Assembly (NCBI GenBank): GCA_014656495.1
Contig: BNCN01000018.1
Location: 62,001 to 126,000, forward strand
Direction of reading: 5' to 3'
From: Comamonas sp. KCTC 72670
GTDB lineage: Bacteria; Myxococcota; Myxococcia; Myxococcales; Myxococcaceae
DNA length: 64,000 bases
The position numbers were made by a program, and so were the translations under genes. This document shows, one piece after another, positions 1 through 8,427 of this stretch. Each line of letters begins with the position of its first letter. The stretch's first letter is position 1. The notes under the pieces are model-generated. The model was not told the origin of the DNA and did no database searches. It saw only the letters and a program-made list of their open reading frames with translations.

Positions 1-653
1 CTGGCGCCGAACAGCTCGCTCTCCGCCAGGCTCGTGGGCAGGGCGGCGCAGTTGAGCTGGAGGAAGGGTTGGGCGCGCCGGTTGCTGGACTCGTGGATGA
101 AGCGCGCCAGGGAGCTCTTGCCGGTGCCCGTCTCCCCCGTCAGCAGCACGGTGGCGTCGCTGCGCCCCGCGCGCCGGGAGACCTCCAGCGCCTTCTGCAT
201 GGCGGCGCTGCGGGCCACCAGCCCGCCGGGCGTGTCCCCGGGGACGGCCGCGCGCAGGCGCACGATTTCACGGCGGAGCTGCCGCTCGCGGAAGGCGCGC
301 TCCAGCGTGAGGACGAGCGCGTCCATGTTGAAGGGCTTGGTGACGAAGTCGCAGGCGCCGGCCTTCACCGCCGCCACCGCCAGCTCCACGCTGCCGAAAG
401 CGGTGATGAGCACCACCAACTGGCCCGGCTTGCGCGTCAGCAGCGCCTCCAGCACCTCGGTGCCGCGCATGCGCGGCATCTCCACGTCGGTGATGACCAG
501 GTCGAAGGACTCGCGCTCGAAGAGGCTCAGCGCCTCCTCGGGCGACGTGCGGCCCACGGCCTCGTAGCCGCGCGCGTCCAGGCTCTCGCAGAGGAAGTCC
601 ACGACCCCCGCGTCATCATCCAGGACGAGCAGGCGCTTCCTGGGAGTGCTCAT
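1..653 (-). CDS. Sigma-54-dependent response regulator (NtrC family), C-terminus beyond window
   Basis: The visible 217 residues begin with a receiver domain (residues about 5-120). An acidic cluster is present near residue 11, the likely phospho-acceptor Asp is in the VITDVEMP stretch, and the conserved Lys is in VTKPFN. An AAA+ domain follows with the Walker A motif GETGTGKS. The window ends soon after the ESELFG motif, so the GAFTGA loop, Walker B and DNA-binding domain are not visible. The ATG overlaps the kinase stop codon (ATGA), so the pair is translationally coupled. By family it activates sigma-54 promoters when phosphorylated by the upstream kinase. The divergent heavy-metal efflux operon is a plausible target, but that is inference from position. 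Confidence 0.93.
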   Translation of the reverse strand, partial: MSTPRKRLLVLDDDAGVVDFLCESLDARGYEAVGRTSPEEALSLFERESFDLVITDVEMPRMRGTEVLEALLTRKPGQLVVLITAFGSVELAVAAVKAGACDFVTKPFNMDALVLTLERAFRERQLRREIVRLRAAVPGDTPGGLVARSAAMQKALEVSRRAGRSDATVLLTGETGTGKSSLARFIHESSNRRAQPFLQLNCAALPTSLAESELFGA

Positions 654-2152
654 ACCGCCCCCGTTCCCTCTTCCGTCGCGGAAGGGATGTGTACGACGAA
701 GTGACTGCCCTGGCCCTGCTGTGACGTCACCGTCATGGCGCCGCCGTGCTCGGCGACGATGGCCTTCACCACGGGCAGGCCCAGGCCCGTGCCGCCGTGG
801 GTGCCCCAGGTGCTGAAGAAGGGCTCGAAGACGCGCTCCAGCGCCTCCGCGTCCATGCCCACGCCGGTGTCCTCCACGGAGAGGCAGACGCCCTGGCGCT
901 CGCGCAGGCCGGGGGCGGGCTGGAAGGTGGAGGGCTTCAGCGCCACGCGCACCTCGCCGCCCCGGGGCGTGGCGCGCAGCGCGTTGGTGAGCAGGTTGAG
1001 CGTCACCTGCTGCAGGCCGTCGCCGTCCGCCATCACGCGGGGCAGCGCGGGCTCGAAGTCGAAGGTCAGCCGGACGTCGCGCTTGCGGGCGTCGAACTCC
1101 AGCAACTCCACCACGGCGCGCACCGAGGCGAGCGCGTCCAGGGGCTCCAGCCGCGAGGGCTTGCGGCGCGCCAGGTCCAGGAGCTGGCGGACGATGCGCT
1201 CGATGCGGTCCGACTGCTCCACCAGGATGCGCGCGTTGCGCCGCACGTCGTCCGGCAGCTCCGCGCGCGCGGCCAGGGCCTGCGCCCGCCCGTTGAGGAT
1301 GAGCAGCGGCGAGCCGATTTCATGCGCCAACCCCGCGGAGAGCTGTCCCACGGCGGCGAGCTTGTCCACGCGCCGCAGGCCCGCCTCCAGCGCGAGCCGT
1401 GAGTCCGCCTCCTCCGACAGCCGCTGCCGCGCCACGCGCAGCTCCGTCACCATGGCGTTGAAGGCGTGGACCACCTCGCCCACCTCGTCGTCGCCGCCGG
1501 CCACCACCGTGGCGGTGAAGTCGCCGCCGCGCACCGCGCGCATGCCGCGCACCACGCGCTCCAGGGGGCGCTGGAGGTAGAGCATCAGCAGCAGCCAGCC
1601 CACCACGGAGATGCCGGCGATGAGCGTCAGCACCGAGAGCACGGTGGTCCGGGTGGTGCGCTCCAGGTCCTGCCGCAGCCCGTCCAGGGGCTTCACCACG
1701 CCCAGCGCGCCAATCGCGCCGCCACCGTCATCCCGCAGCGGCAGGACGATGAGCAGGTGGGTCAGCTTGTCCGGCCCCGTGAAGTGGGTGAGCGAGTGGT
1801 GCGTCTTCAGCACCCGCTGGGACGCGTCCTCCACCAGATGGAGCGTCTGGGTGCTGCCCGGTGAGCGCACCACCACCGCGCCCCGGGCGTCGAAGACGAA
1901 CAGGTCCACCGTGGGGTCGCGGCGCTCCAGCGACTCGAGGATTTCGTTCACGTCCCCCGCCTGACCGTCCCGGAAGGCGTTCTCCATGGCCACCTGGAGG
2001 GCCGTGCCCAGCAGCCGCGTCGACTGCTCGGTGGCCGTCCGCAGGTCGTGCTCCTCCCGCTGGAGCTGGCTGTAGCCGTAGGAGCCCAGGATGACGGCGC
2101 TCGTCAGCGTCAGTCCCAGGCCCAGTTTCGTGGAGATGCGCACGCCGGACAC
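650..2152 (-). CDS. Membrane sensor histidine kinase
   Basis: This is a classical transmitter: an N-terminal membrane helix, a periplasmic sensor region of roughly 140 residues, a second membrane helix (ISVVGWLLLMLYL), a HAMP linker, HisKA with phospho-accepting His in GLAHEIGSPL, and an HATPase with N box (NLLTNAL), DTGVGM and GTGLGL. It lies directly upstream of, and overlaps, the NtrC-type regulator, so it is the cognate kinase. The start is uncertain. Reading can extend to a TTG at 2179, while GTG codons at 2152 and 2143 are more ordinary; none has a clear ribosome site. It is divergent from the metal-efflux operon across a gap of about 130 bp, which suggests a periplasmic metal or envelope signal. 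The ligand cannot be read from sequence. Confidence 0.93.
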   Translation of the reverse strand: MSGVRISTKLGLGLTLTSAVILGSYGYSQLQREEHDLRTATEQSTRLLGTALQVAMENAFRDGQAGDVNEILESLERRDPTVDLFVFDARGAVVVRSPGSTQTLHLVEDASQRVLKTHHSLTHFTGPDKLTHLLIVLPLRDDGGGAIGALGVVKPLDGLRQDLERTTRTTVLSVLTLIAGISVVGWLLLMLYLQRPLERVVRGMRAVRGGDFTATVVAGGDDEVGEVVHAFNAMVTELRVARQRLSEEADSRLALEAGLRRVDKLAAVGQLSAGLAHEIGSPLLILNGRAQALAARAELPDDVRRNARILVEQSDRIERIVRQLLDLARRKPSRLEPLDALASVRAVVELLEFDARKRDVRLTFDFEPALPRVMADGDGLQQVTLNLLTNALRATPRGGEVRVALKPSTFQPAPGLRERQGVCLSVEDTGVGMDAEALERVFEPFFSTWGTHGGTGLGLPVVKAIVAEHGGAMTVTSQQGQGSHFVVHIPSATEEGTGAV

Positions 2153-2281
2153 TGTGGCGAAAGTGCACAGGTGGTTCAATAAGCACCAGTCACGCCTGCC
2201 CGGTGAGCGTGGGGTTCATCAATGATTTCAGTGGGTTGAGCCCATGGCGCGGTGGGCCCGGACTTGCTCAGGGGACTGGGC

Positions 2282-3391
2282 ATGAACAGGACCCTGCTCC
2301 TCGGCCTCTGGGCCTTCTCCACCGCCGCCTGCTCGGGCGCCTCCACCCCTCCCGCCACCTCCGAGCGCGCGGCCCCCGCGCCCCTGAAGGAGGGGGTGGT
2401 GCAGCTCGCCGAGGCCTCCCGGGCCTTCGTCACCGTCACCCCGGTGAAGGCGGACGCCAGCAGCGCGGCGGTCCAGGCCCCGGCGCGCGTGGCCTTCCGG
2501 GACGGAGCGCTGTCCCGGGTGGTAGCGCCCCTGGCGGGCCGGGTGGTGAGCGTCCATGTGCGCACGGGTGACACCGTGAAGCCGGGGGATGCCCTGGTGA
2601 CGCTGGACTGCCCGGAGGCCGCGGCGGCGCGCACGGCGGTGGCCACGGCGACGGCGACGCTGCGCGAGGCCCAGCTGGCCTTCGAGCGCGAGGTCCGCAT
2701 GTTCGAGCAGGGCGTGACCACCGAGCGCGAGCGGCTGTCCGCCGAGACGCGGCTGGCGGAGGTGAAGGCGGAGCTGGCGCGGGCGCAGGCGTCGGTGGGC
2801 TTCGTGGGCACGGGCAGCGGGACGACGGTGGTGTTGCGCGCGCCGCTGGCGGGCACGGTGCTGAGCCGGAGCGCGGTGGACGGCCTCGCCGTGCAGCCGG
2901 GCGGGGACCCGCTGGTGGAGGTGGGCGACCCCTCCGCGCTGTGGGTGATGGCGGACGTGTTCGAGCGCGACCTGTCCCTGGTGCACGAGGGCGCGCGGGT
3001 GCAGGTGACGCTGCCGTCGGTGCACACGCCGCTGGTGGGGAAGGTGGAGTGGGTGGGCGCGGTGGTGGCCGGGGGCTCGCGGACGGCGCCGGTGCGCGTC
3101 ACCCTGGACACGCCCGCCACCGGGCTGCGCCCCGGCATGTTCGGGCGCGTCCGCATCGACTCGCCGGACGCCATCCTGACGCTGCCGGTGGAGGCGGTGC
3201 TGCTGCGCAACGGCAAGGACTCGGTGGTGTACGTGCAGGAGGAGGCGGCGGGCACCTACGTGCGGCGGCCCGTCGTCGTCGCCCAGCCGGTGGACGGGCG
3301 AGTGCAGGTCATCGGCGGTCTCTCACCGGGTGAGCAGGTCGTCACTCGCGGCGCGCTGCTGCTGGATGGCGCGGCGGACCAGCTTCTCTAG
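2282..3391 (+). CDS. RND efflux periplasmic adaptor (CzcB/HlyD family)
   Basis: This 369-residue membrane-fusion protein bridges the inner-membrane pump encoded next (start 22 bp downstream) and the outer-membrane channel. It has an N-terminal signal with a Cys at a lipobox-like position (STAAC), then a lipoyl/barrel-sandwich half (VVAPLAGRVVSVHV), an alpha-helical hairpin (residues about 110-175), the second lipoyl half (LRAPLAGTVLSRS), a beta-barrel and a membrane-proximal domain. Reading extends upstream to GTG 2252, but ATG 2282 gives a proper signal peptide and is preceded by a GGGG-containing site. Family knowledge places it in a tripartite efflux complex. The substrate is judged from the pump, not from this protein. 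Confidence 0.92.
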   Translation: MNRTLLLGLWAFSTAACSGASTPPATSERAAPAPLKEGVVQLAEASRAFVTVTPVKADASSAAVQAPARVAFRDGALSRVVAPLAGRVVSVHVRTGDTVKPGDALVTLDCPEAAAARTAVATATATLREAQLAFEREVRMFEQGVTTERERLSAETRLAEVKAELARAQASVGFVGTGSGTTVVLRAPLAGTVLSRSAVDGLAVQPGGDPLVEVGDPSALWVMADVFERDLSLVHEGARVQVTLPSVHTPLVGKVEWVGAVVAGGSRTAPVRVTLDTPATGLRPGMFGRVRIDSPDAILTLPVEAVLLRNGKDSVVYVQEEAAGTYVRRPVVVAQPVDGRVQVIGGLSPGEQVVTRGALLLDGAADQLL

Positions 3392-3412
3392 GCGCGGCGA
3401 GGACACCCACCC

Positions 3413-6400
3413 ATGTTGAGAGCACTCATCGCGTTTTGTGTGAAGAGCCGCCTGCCCGTCCTGCTGCTGACGCTGGGCATCGGCCTCTTCGGTGTGAAGG
3501 CCTACCTGGAGACGCCCGTGGAGGCGTTCCCGGACGTCACCAACCTCCAGGTGAACGTCATCGCGCAGATGCCCGGGCTGGCGCCCGAGGAAATCGAGCG
3601 GCAGGTGACGGTGCCCCTGGAGCGCGTGCTCAACGGCACGCCGGGCATGGTGCAGATGCGCAGCGAGAGCCTCTTCGGGCTGTCGCTCATCTTCCTGACG
3701 TTCGATGACGGCGTGGACCCGTTCCGGGCGCGCACCATCGTGGGCGAGCGCATGTCCAACGCGGACATGCCGGACGGCGCCGACGTGCGGCTGGCGCCCG
3801 AGGCCACGCCGCTGGGCAAAATCTACCAGTTCCGCGTGCTGAGCGACCGGCACACCCTGACGGAGACGCGCTCGGAGATGGAGTGGAACATCGCGCGGCA
3901 CCTGCGCCAGGTGCCCGGCGTGGCGGACGTGCTCAGCCTGGGCGGCTTCCTGAAGGAGTTCCACGTGCAGGTGGACCCCTCGCGGCTGCTCGCGCACGAG
4001 CTGACGCTGGCGGACGTCACCGCGGCGCTGGAGCGCTCCAACCGCAACGTGGGCGGCGGCTTCCTGCGACAGGGCGACCAGGAGCTGCTCATCCGCGGCG
4101 TGGGCTACCTGCGCAACGCGCGGGACGTGCAGAGCATCGTGCTCAAGAGCGAGGACGGCACGCCGGTGACGGTGGGGGACGTGGCGCGCGTGGTGGCGTC
4201 GCACACGCCGCGCCGCGGCTCGGTGAGCCACAACCTGGACATGGACGTCACCGAGGGCGTCGTCCTGCTGCGCCGCGGGGAGAACCCCAGCACGGTGCTG
4301 GAGGGCGTGCACGCGAAGGTGGCGGAGCTGAACTCGCACGTGCTGCCCAAGGGCATGCGCATCGAGGCCTTCTACGACCGCAATGATTTGGTGGGGCACA
4401 CGCTGTCCACGGTGCACCACAACCTGCTGCACGGCGCGCTGCTGGTGGTGGCGGTGGCGTGGCTGTTCCTGCGCAGCCTGCGCTGCTCGCTCATCGTCGC
4501 GTCCGTCATCCCGCTGGCGCTGTTGACGGCGTTCATCGGCCTGAAGATGGTGGGCCTGCCCGCCAACCTCATCTCCATGGGCGCCATCGACTTTGGCATC
4601 CTCGTGGACGGCGCGGTGGTGCTGGTGGAGAACGTGCTGCACGAGGCGGGCGTGCAGCGGCCCCGGCGGCGGCGGGAGATGCTGGGCCTCATCCTGCACT
4701 CGGCGCTGGACGTGGCGCGGCCGACCTTCTTCGCGATGGCCATCATCATCGCCGCGCTCATCCCCGTCTTCACGCTGGAGCGCGTGGAGGGCCGCATCTT
4801 CCGGCCGCTGTCGCTGACCTACAGCTTCGCGCTGGTGGGCGCGCTCGTCTTCGCGCTGACGGTGGTGCCCGCCCTGTGCGCGCTGCTGCTGCGGCCCAAG
4901 GACGCGGAGGTGAAGGAGCCGAAGCTGCTGACCACGCTGCGGGACGGCTACGCCCGCGCGGTGTCCTGGCTGCTGCCGCGCAAGGCGCTGGTGTTCGCGG
5001 GCATGGCGGCGCTGGTGCTCGTCACCGGCGTGGTGGGCTCGCGGGTGGGCAGTGAGTTCCTGCCGGAGCTGGACGAGGGCGACATCAACATCTTCGTGGA
5101 GATGCCGGCCAGCATCTCCCTGGGCAAGGGCGCGGACATCCTCCTGGAGGTGCGGCGCCGGCTGCTCGACTTCCCCGAGGTGAAGGAGGTGCTCGTCGAG
5201 CAGGGCCGCCCGGAGGACGGCACGGACAACGAGGCCGTGAACATGGGCAAGACGTTCGTCCGCTTCAACGCCGAGGAGACGTGGCGCAAGGGCTGGGACA
5301 AGGAGCGGCTGGTGCGGGAGATGCGCGCCTCGCTGCTGGAGATTCCGGGCGTCGCCTTCAACTTCTCGCAGCCCATCAAGGACAGCGTGGAGGAGGCCAT
5401 CAGCGGCGTGCGCGGCAAGGTGGTGCTGAAGATTTTCGGCACGGACCTGGCGGCCATGCGCGGCACGCTGGAGCAGGCCGTCACGTCGCTCCAGAAGGTG
5501 GAGGGCGTGGTGGACCTGGGGCTCTACCGCGACTCCAGCGTCCCGCAGCTCCAGGTGGTGCTGGACCGTCCCGCGCTGGCGCGGGTGGGCGTGGACGTGG
5601 CCGCCGCGCAGGACCTGGTGGAGACGGCGCTGGGCGGCCGGGTGGTGACGGAGCTGTGGGAGCAGGAGCGGCCCGTCCCGGTGCGCGTCATCCTCCCGGG
5701 CTCGGAGCGGGATGACGAGGCGCGCATCGGCAACATCCGGGTGCCCACCGCGGATGGCGGCCAGGTGCCGCTGCGCGAGGTGGCGAAGCTGGAGAAGGCG
5801 CTGGGCCGCGCGAGCATCAACCGCGAGGCGAACAGCCGCACCCTGGCGCTGAAGTTCAACGTGGAGGGCCGCGACATGGGCTCCACCATCCAGGAGGCCA
5901 TGGCCACGGTGGAGCGCGAGGTGACGGTGCCCGAGGGCACGTTCCTCAAGTGGGGCGGCGAGTTCGAGAACCAGGAGCGCGCGCTGGGCCGGCTGGCGGT
6001 CATCGTGCCCATCTCGTTCCTGGTGGTGTTCGCGCTGCTGTACGCGGCGCTGGGCTCCATGCGGAGCGCGGGCGCGGTGCTGGCGGGGGCGCCCTTCGCG
6101 ATGTGCGGCGGCGTGCTCGCGCTGGCCGTCACGGGCATCCCGCTGTCGGTGAGCGCGGCGGTGGGCTTCATCACGCTGCTGGGGCAGGTGTGTCTGGCGT
6201 CGCTGCTGGTGGTGAGCGCGGTGGATGACCGGCGCAAGACGGGCGAGGCCCTGGACACGGCGCTCCCGGCCGGCGCGGCCAGCCGCTTCCGCGCGGTGCT
6301 GATGACGGCGCTGCTGGCGATGCTGGGGTTGATGCCGGCGGCGCTCTCCAGCGGCGCGGGTAGCGAGACGCAGCGGCCCTTCGCGGTGGTCATCATCGGC

Positions 6401-6586
6401 GGGCTGGTGACGGCGGTGCTGGTGTCGCTGTTCGCGCTGCCGGCCTTCTACTCCGTCATCGTGGGGAACAGCACGTCGGCCTCGGGTTCGAAGGATGACG
6501 AGGACGACGACCTGGACGAGGGCGTCGAGCACCTCGACCCGAAGGGCCACGGCCCCGTGCACGGCACGACGGGGGTGGCGGCGTGA
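3413..6586 (+). CDS. czcA: Heavy-metal efflux RND pump (CzcA/HME family)
   Basis: This 1057-residue inner-membrane proton antiporter has the usual RND layout of twelve membrane helices with two large periplasmic loops. The fourth-helix region reads DFGILVDGAVVLVEN, which matches the HME-RND signature (DFGxxxDGAVVxVEN) of Czc/Cnr-type pumps for divalent cations such as Co, Zn, Cd or Ni. Drug-type HAE pumps lack it. The pump is coupled to its adaptor upstream and the channel downstream. The C-terminal tail after the last helix is unusual: an acidic run (KDDEDDDLDEG) followed by several His residues, which could bind metal in the cytoplasm. That tail function is inference. The exact metal is not determinable here. 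Confidence 0.93.
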   Translation: MLRALIAFCVKSRLPVLLLTLGIGLFGVKAYLETPVEAFPDVTNLQVNVIAQMPGLAPEEIERQVTVPLERVLNGTPGMVQMRSESLFGLSLIFLTFDDGVDPFRARTIVGERMSNADMPDGADVRLAPEATPLGKIYQFRVLSDRHTLTETRSEMEWNIARHLRQVPGVADVLSLGGFLKEFHVQVDPSRLLAHELTLADVTAALERSNRNVGGGFLRQGDQELLIRGVGYLRNARDVQSIVLKSEDGTPVTVGDVARVVASHTPRRGSVSHNLDMDVTEGVVLLRRGENPSTVLEGVHAKVAELNSHVLPKGMRIEAFYDRNDLVGHTLSTVHHNLLHGALLVVAVAWLFLRSLRCSLIVASVIPLALLTAFIGLKMVGLPANLISMGAIDFGILVDGAVVLVENVLHEAGVQRPRRRREMLGLILHSALDVARPTFFAMAIIIAALIPVFTLERVEGRIFRPLSLTYSFALVGALVFALTVVPALCALLLRPKDAEVKEPKLLTTLRDGYARAVSWLLPRKALVFAGMAALVLVTGVVGSRVGSEFLPELDEGDINIFVEMPASISLGKGADILLEVRRRLLDFPEVKEVLVEQGRPEDGTDNEAVNMGKTFVRFNAEETWRKGWDKERLVREMRASLLEIPGVAFNFSQPIKDSVEEAISGVRGKVVLKIFGTDLAAMRGTLEQAVTSLQKVEGVVDLGLYRDSSVPQLQVVLDRPALARVGVDVAAAQDLVETALGGRVVTELWEQERPVPVRVILPGSERDDEARIGNIRVPTADGGQVPLREVAKLEKALGRASINREANSRTLALKFNVEGRDMGSTIQEAMATVEREVTVPEGTFLKWGGEFENQERALGRLAVIVPISFLVVFALLYAALGSMRSAGAVLAGAPFAMCGGVLALAVTGIPLSVSAAVGFITLLGQVCLASLLVVSAVDDRRKTGEALDTALPAGAASRFRAVLMTALLAMLGLMPAALSSGAGSETQRPFAVVIIGGLVTAVLVSLFALPAFYSVIVGNSTSASGSKDDEDDDLDEGVEHLDPKGHGPVHGTTGVAA

Positions 6587-6882
6587 GGCGCTTCAGCGGG
6601 ACACGCGGCCGGTGGTCGGGCGTCGCGGCCAGCGGCGCCTCAGAGGCGAGGCGGGCCGGGAGCAAGGCCCGTCATCGTTGGAGCCACGAGGCAGGGGCTC
6701 GCGGCGCCGAGGCGGGTCCCACGATTCGTAGCGGCCCGCGGTCCGTGAGTGGCGGCCTGAAGCGCTTCATGCCGGTGCGCGCCCATTGGGCGGAGCCGGA
6801 TGCGCGGTTGAGCACAGAGGGAGTTCCATGTCTGTCGTTGGTGCTGGAAGGCGTTCTGGGCGAGGCGGAGGTGACGGAATGA
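6583..6882 (+). CDS. Doubtful small ORF coupled at both ends inside the efflux operon
   Basis: This 99-codon frame starts at a GTG overlapping the pump stop codon (GTGA) and ends in a TGA overlapping the channel ATG (ATGA). The product is rich in Arg, Gly, Ser and Ala and has no recognisable domain, signal peptide or membrane segment. Third-position G/C looks lower than in neighbouring real genes, so the frame may be a chance opening in the 290-bp gap. The exact coupling at both ends is the only positive evidence. The alternative is a plain intercistronic spacer. Confidence 0.25.
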   Translation: MRRFSGTRGRWSGVAASGASEARRAGSKARHRWSHEAGARGAEAGPTIRSGPRSVSGGLKRFMPVRAHWAEPDARLSTEGVPCLSLVLEGVLGEAEVTE

Positions 6883-8162
6883 GGCGGTTCATCACATGGG
6901 GCACCCTGTGCCTGCTGACGGCCGGGAGCGCGGGCGCGGAGCAGGCCACCGCCCCGATGACGCTGGAGCAGAAGCGGGCCGGGACCGCGCCTCCGTCCGA
7001 GCTGACGCTGGAGCAGGCCCTGACGCTGCTGGACGAGCGCAGCCCCTGGACGGCGGCGGAGCGCGCGCGCGTGGACGTGGCGGCGGCGGACCGCGTCGAG
7101 GCGAACATCCTGCCCAACCCGTCGTTCAGCTACGGCACGCAGTTGCTGGCGGCGGGTGTGAACACGGGCTCGTCCGTGGTGCACGAGCTGTCGTTGGAGC
7201 AGCCGCTGCTCATCTTCGGGCAGCGGGGCGTCCGCCGCGAGCTGGCGGAGCGCAACGTGAGTGCCGAGCAGGCGCGGGTGAAGGCCTCGGTGGCGGAGCG
7301 CGCGTTGGCCGTCCGGGAGGCCTTCGCGGCGCTGCTGACGAACCAGGAGGAGCTGCGCGTCCTCGAGGAGACGTCGGTGGACCTGGGCCGGGTGGAGAAG
7401 GTGGTGAAGGGCCGCGCCGCGGCGGGTGACTCCAGCCGGTACGACGTGGAGCGCATCGAGGTGGAGAGCCGCGCGTTGGAGGTGGAGGTGATGAACGCGC
7501 GCGCCAGCGTGGACGATGCCTCGGGGCGGCTGGCGGCGCTGCTCGGCATCGAGGGGTGGCATCCTCGGGCGCAGGGCACGCTGCGCATCACCGAGTCCCT
7601 GCCGGACCTGCCGCTCCTGTGGGAGTCCGCGCAGCAGCGCCGGCCGTCGCTGGTGGCGGCGCGGGCGCGGCAGGAGGTGGCGCGCGGTGGGTTGGACGTG
7701 GCGCGCCGTGAGCGGCTGCCGGTGCCCTCCGTGGCGGCGGGGGTGATGCTCACGCGGAACGACAAGAGCACCATCGCCATGGTGGGCGTGGGGCTGCCGC
7801 TGCCGCTGTTCGACCGGAACCAGGGTTCCATCGCCCGGGCGTCCGCGGAGATGCAGGCGGAGGCGCGAGCGCTGGACGCGGAGCTGGCGGAGGCCCGCGC
7901 GGAGCTGGCACGGGCGCACGCCGTCCTGGAGGGACGGAAGAGCGCGCTGGTTCGTCTGGAGCGGGATGTCGTGGAGCGGCTGCCCACGATGCGCCGGATG
8001 GCGGAGGACGCCTACCGCGAAGGCCGAGGCGGCATCCTGGAGCTGCTGGACGCGTTCCGCTCGCTCAAGGACATGCGCGTGCTGCACCTGAAGCAGATGG
8101 AGACGGTGAAGGTCGCCGAGGCCTCGGTGCTCTTCGCGGCGGGGATGGACGCGGCGCCCTGA
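6879..8162 (+). CDS. Outer-membrane efflux channel (TolC/CzcC family)
   Basis: The 427-residue product starts with a signal peptide (MRRFITWGTLCLLTAGSAGA). It contains the duplicated long helices and strand segments of outer-membrane efflux factors, including PSFSYG and the later GVGLPLPLFDRNQG stretch typical of the second half-repeat. ATG 6879 is chosen over the longer frame from 6786 because it has a near-perfect site (GGAGGTGA) and opens directly into the signal peptide. It completes the tripartite metal-efflux system with the adaptor and pump. The last codons are duplicated 96 bp downstream as a 47-bp imperfect repeat. Confidence 0.92.
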   Translation: MRRFITWGTLCLLTAGSAGAEQATAPMTLEQKRAGTAPPSELTLEQALTLLDERSPWTAAERARVDVAAADRVEANILPNPSFSYGTQLLAAGVNTGSSVVHELSLEQPLLIFGQRGVRRELAERNVSAEQARVKASVAERALAVREAFAALLTNQEELRVLEETSVDLGRVEKVVKGRAAAGDSSRYDVERIEVESRALEVEVMNARASVDDASGRLAALLGIEGWHPRAQGTLRITESLPDLPLLWESAQQRRPSLVAARARQEVARGGLDVARRERLPVPSVAAGVMLTRNDKSTIAMVGVGLPLPLFDRNQGSIARASAEMQAEARALDAELAEARAELARAHAVLEGRKSALVRLERDVVERLPTMRRMAEDAYREGRGGILELLDAFRSLKDMRVLHLKQMETVKVAEASVLFAAGMDAAP

Positions 8163-8269
8163 TGGGGCGCCCGTGAGGGGCATCGCGGCGGTAGGCGCAC
8201 GATGTCTGAGTGTTCGGTCGCGATGCTCTTCGCGGAGAAGGTTGACGCGGCGCTCTGATGGGGCGCCCG
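8127..8269 (+). repeat. Imperfect 47-bp direct repeat of a gene 3' end
   Basis: Positions 8127-8173, the last codons and stop of the efflux-channel gene, recur at 8223-8269 with 7 differences by my count. The start-to-start spacing of 96 bp keeps the frame. The second copy would read as a similar C-terminal peptide ending at the same stop codon, but it has no start or body. It looks like a local duplication left downstream of the gene. Confidence 0.8.
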
Positions 8270-8381
8270 CGCGACGTTTCGTCGCGGTGTCGAAACGGGC
8301 CTTTGGAGGAGGTCCCCTTGCCCTTCGCGGTGGGCAGGGTCTCGGCGCTGTGACGGAGGCTTGCGCTCGCGCCTGGTGAAG

Positions 8382-8404
8382 GCGCCCCGGTATGGGCGGG
8401 GCGT
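8382..8404. terminator. GC hairpin between convergent genes
   Basis: A perfect 7-bp stem (CGCCCCG at 8383-8389 with CGGGGCG at 8397-8403) closes a 7-nt loop between the efflux-channel stop and the VWA gene stop. There is no T tract, so it is only a candidate terminator for either strand. Confidence 0.5.
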
Positions 8405-8427
8405 CACGCCGGGCGCGGGCGCGAGGC

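Noticed and set aside
3323..6562. Very long minus-strand open frame antisense to the CzcA-like pump
   Set aside because: It is rich in His, Arg and Gln, has no domain, and is the mirror of a strongly biased coding frame; the plus-strand product is a full HME-RND pump.
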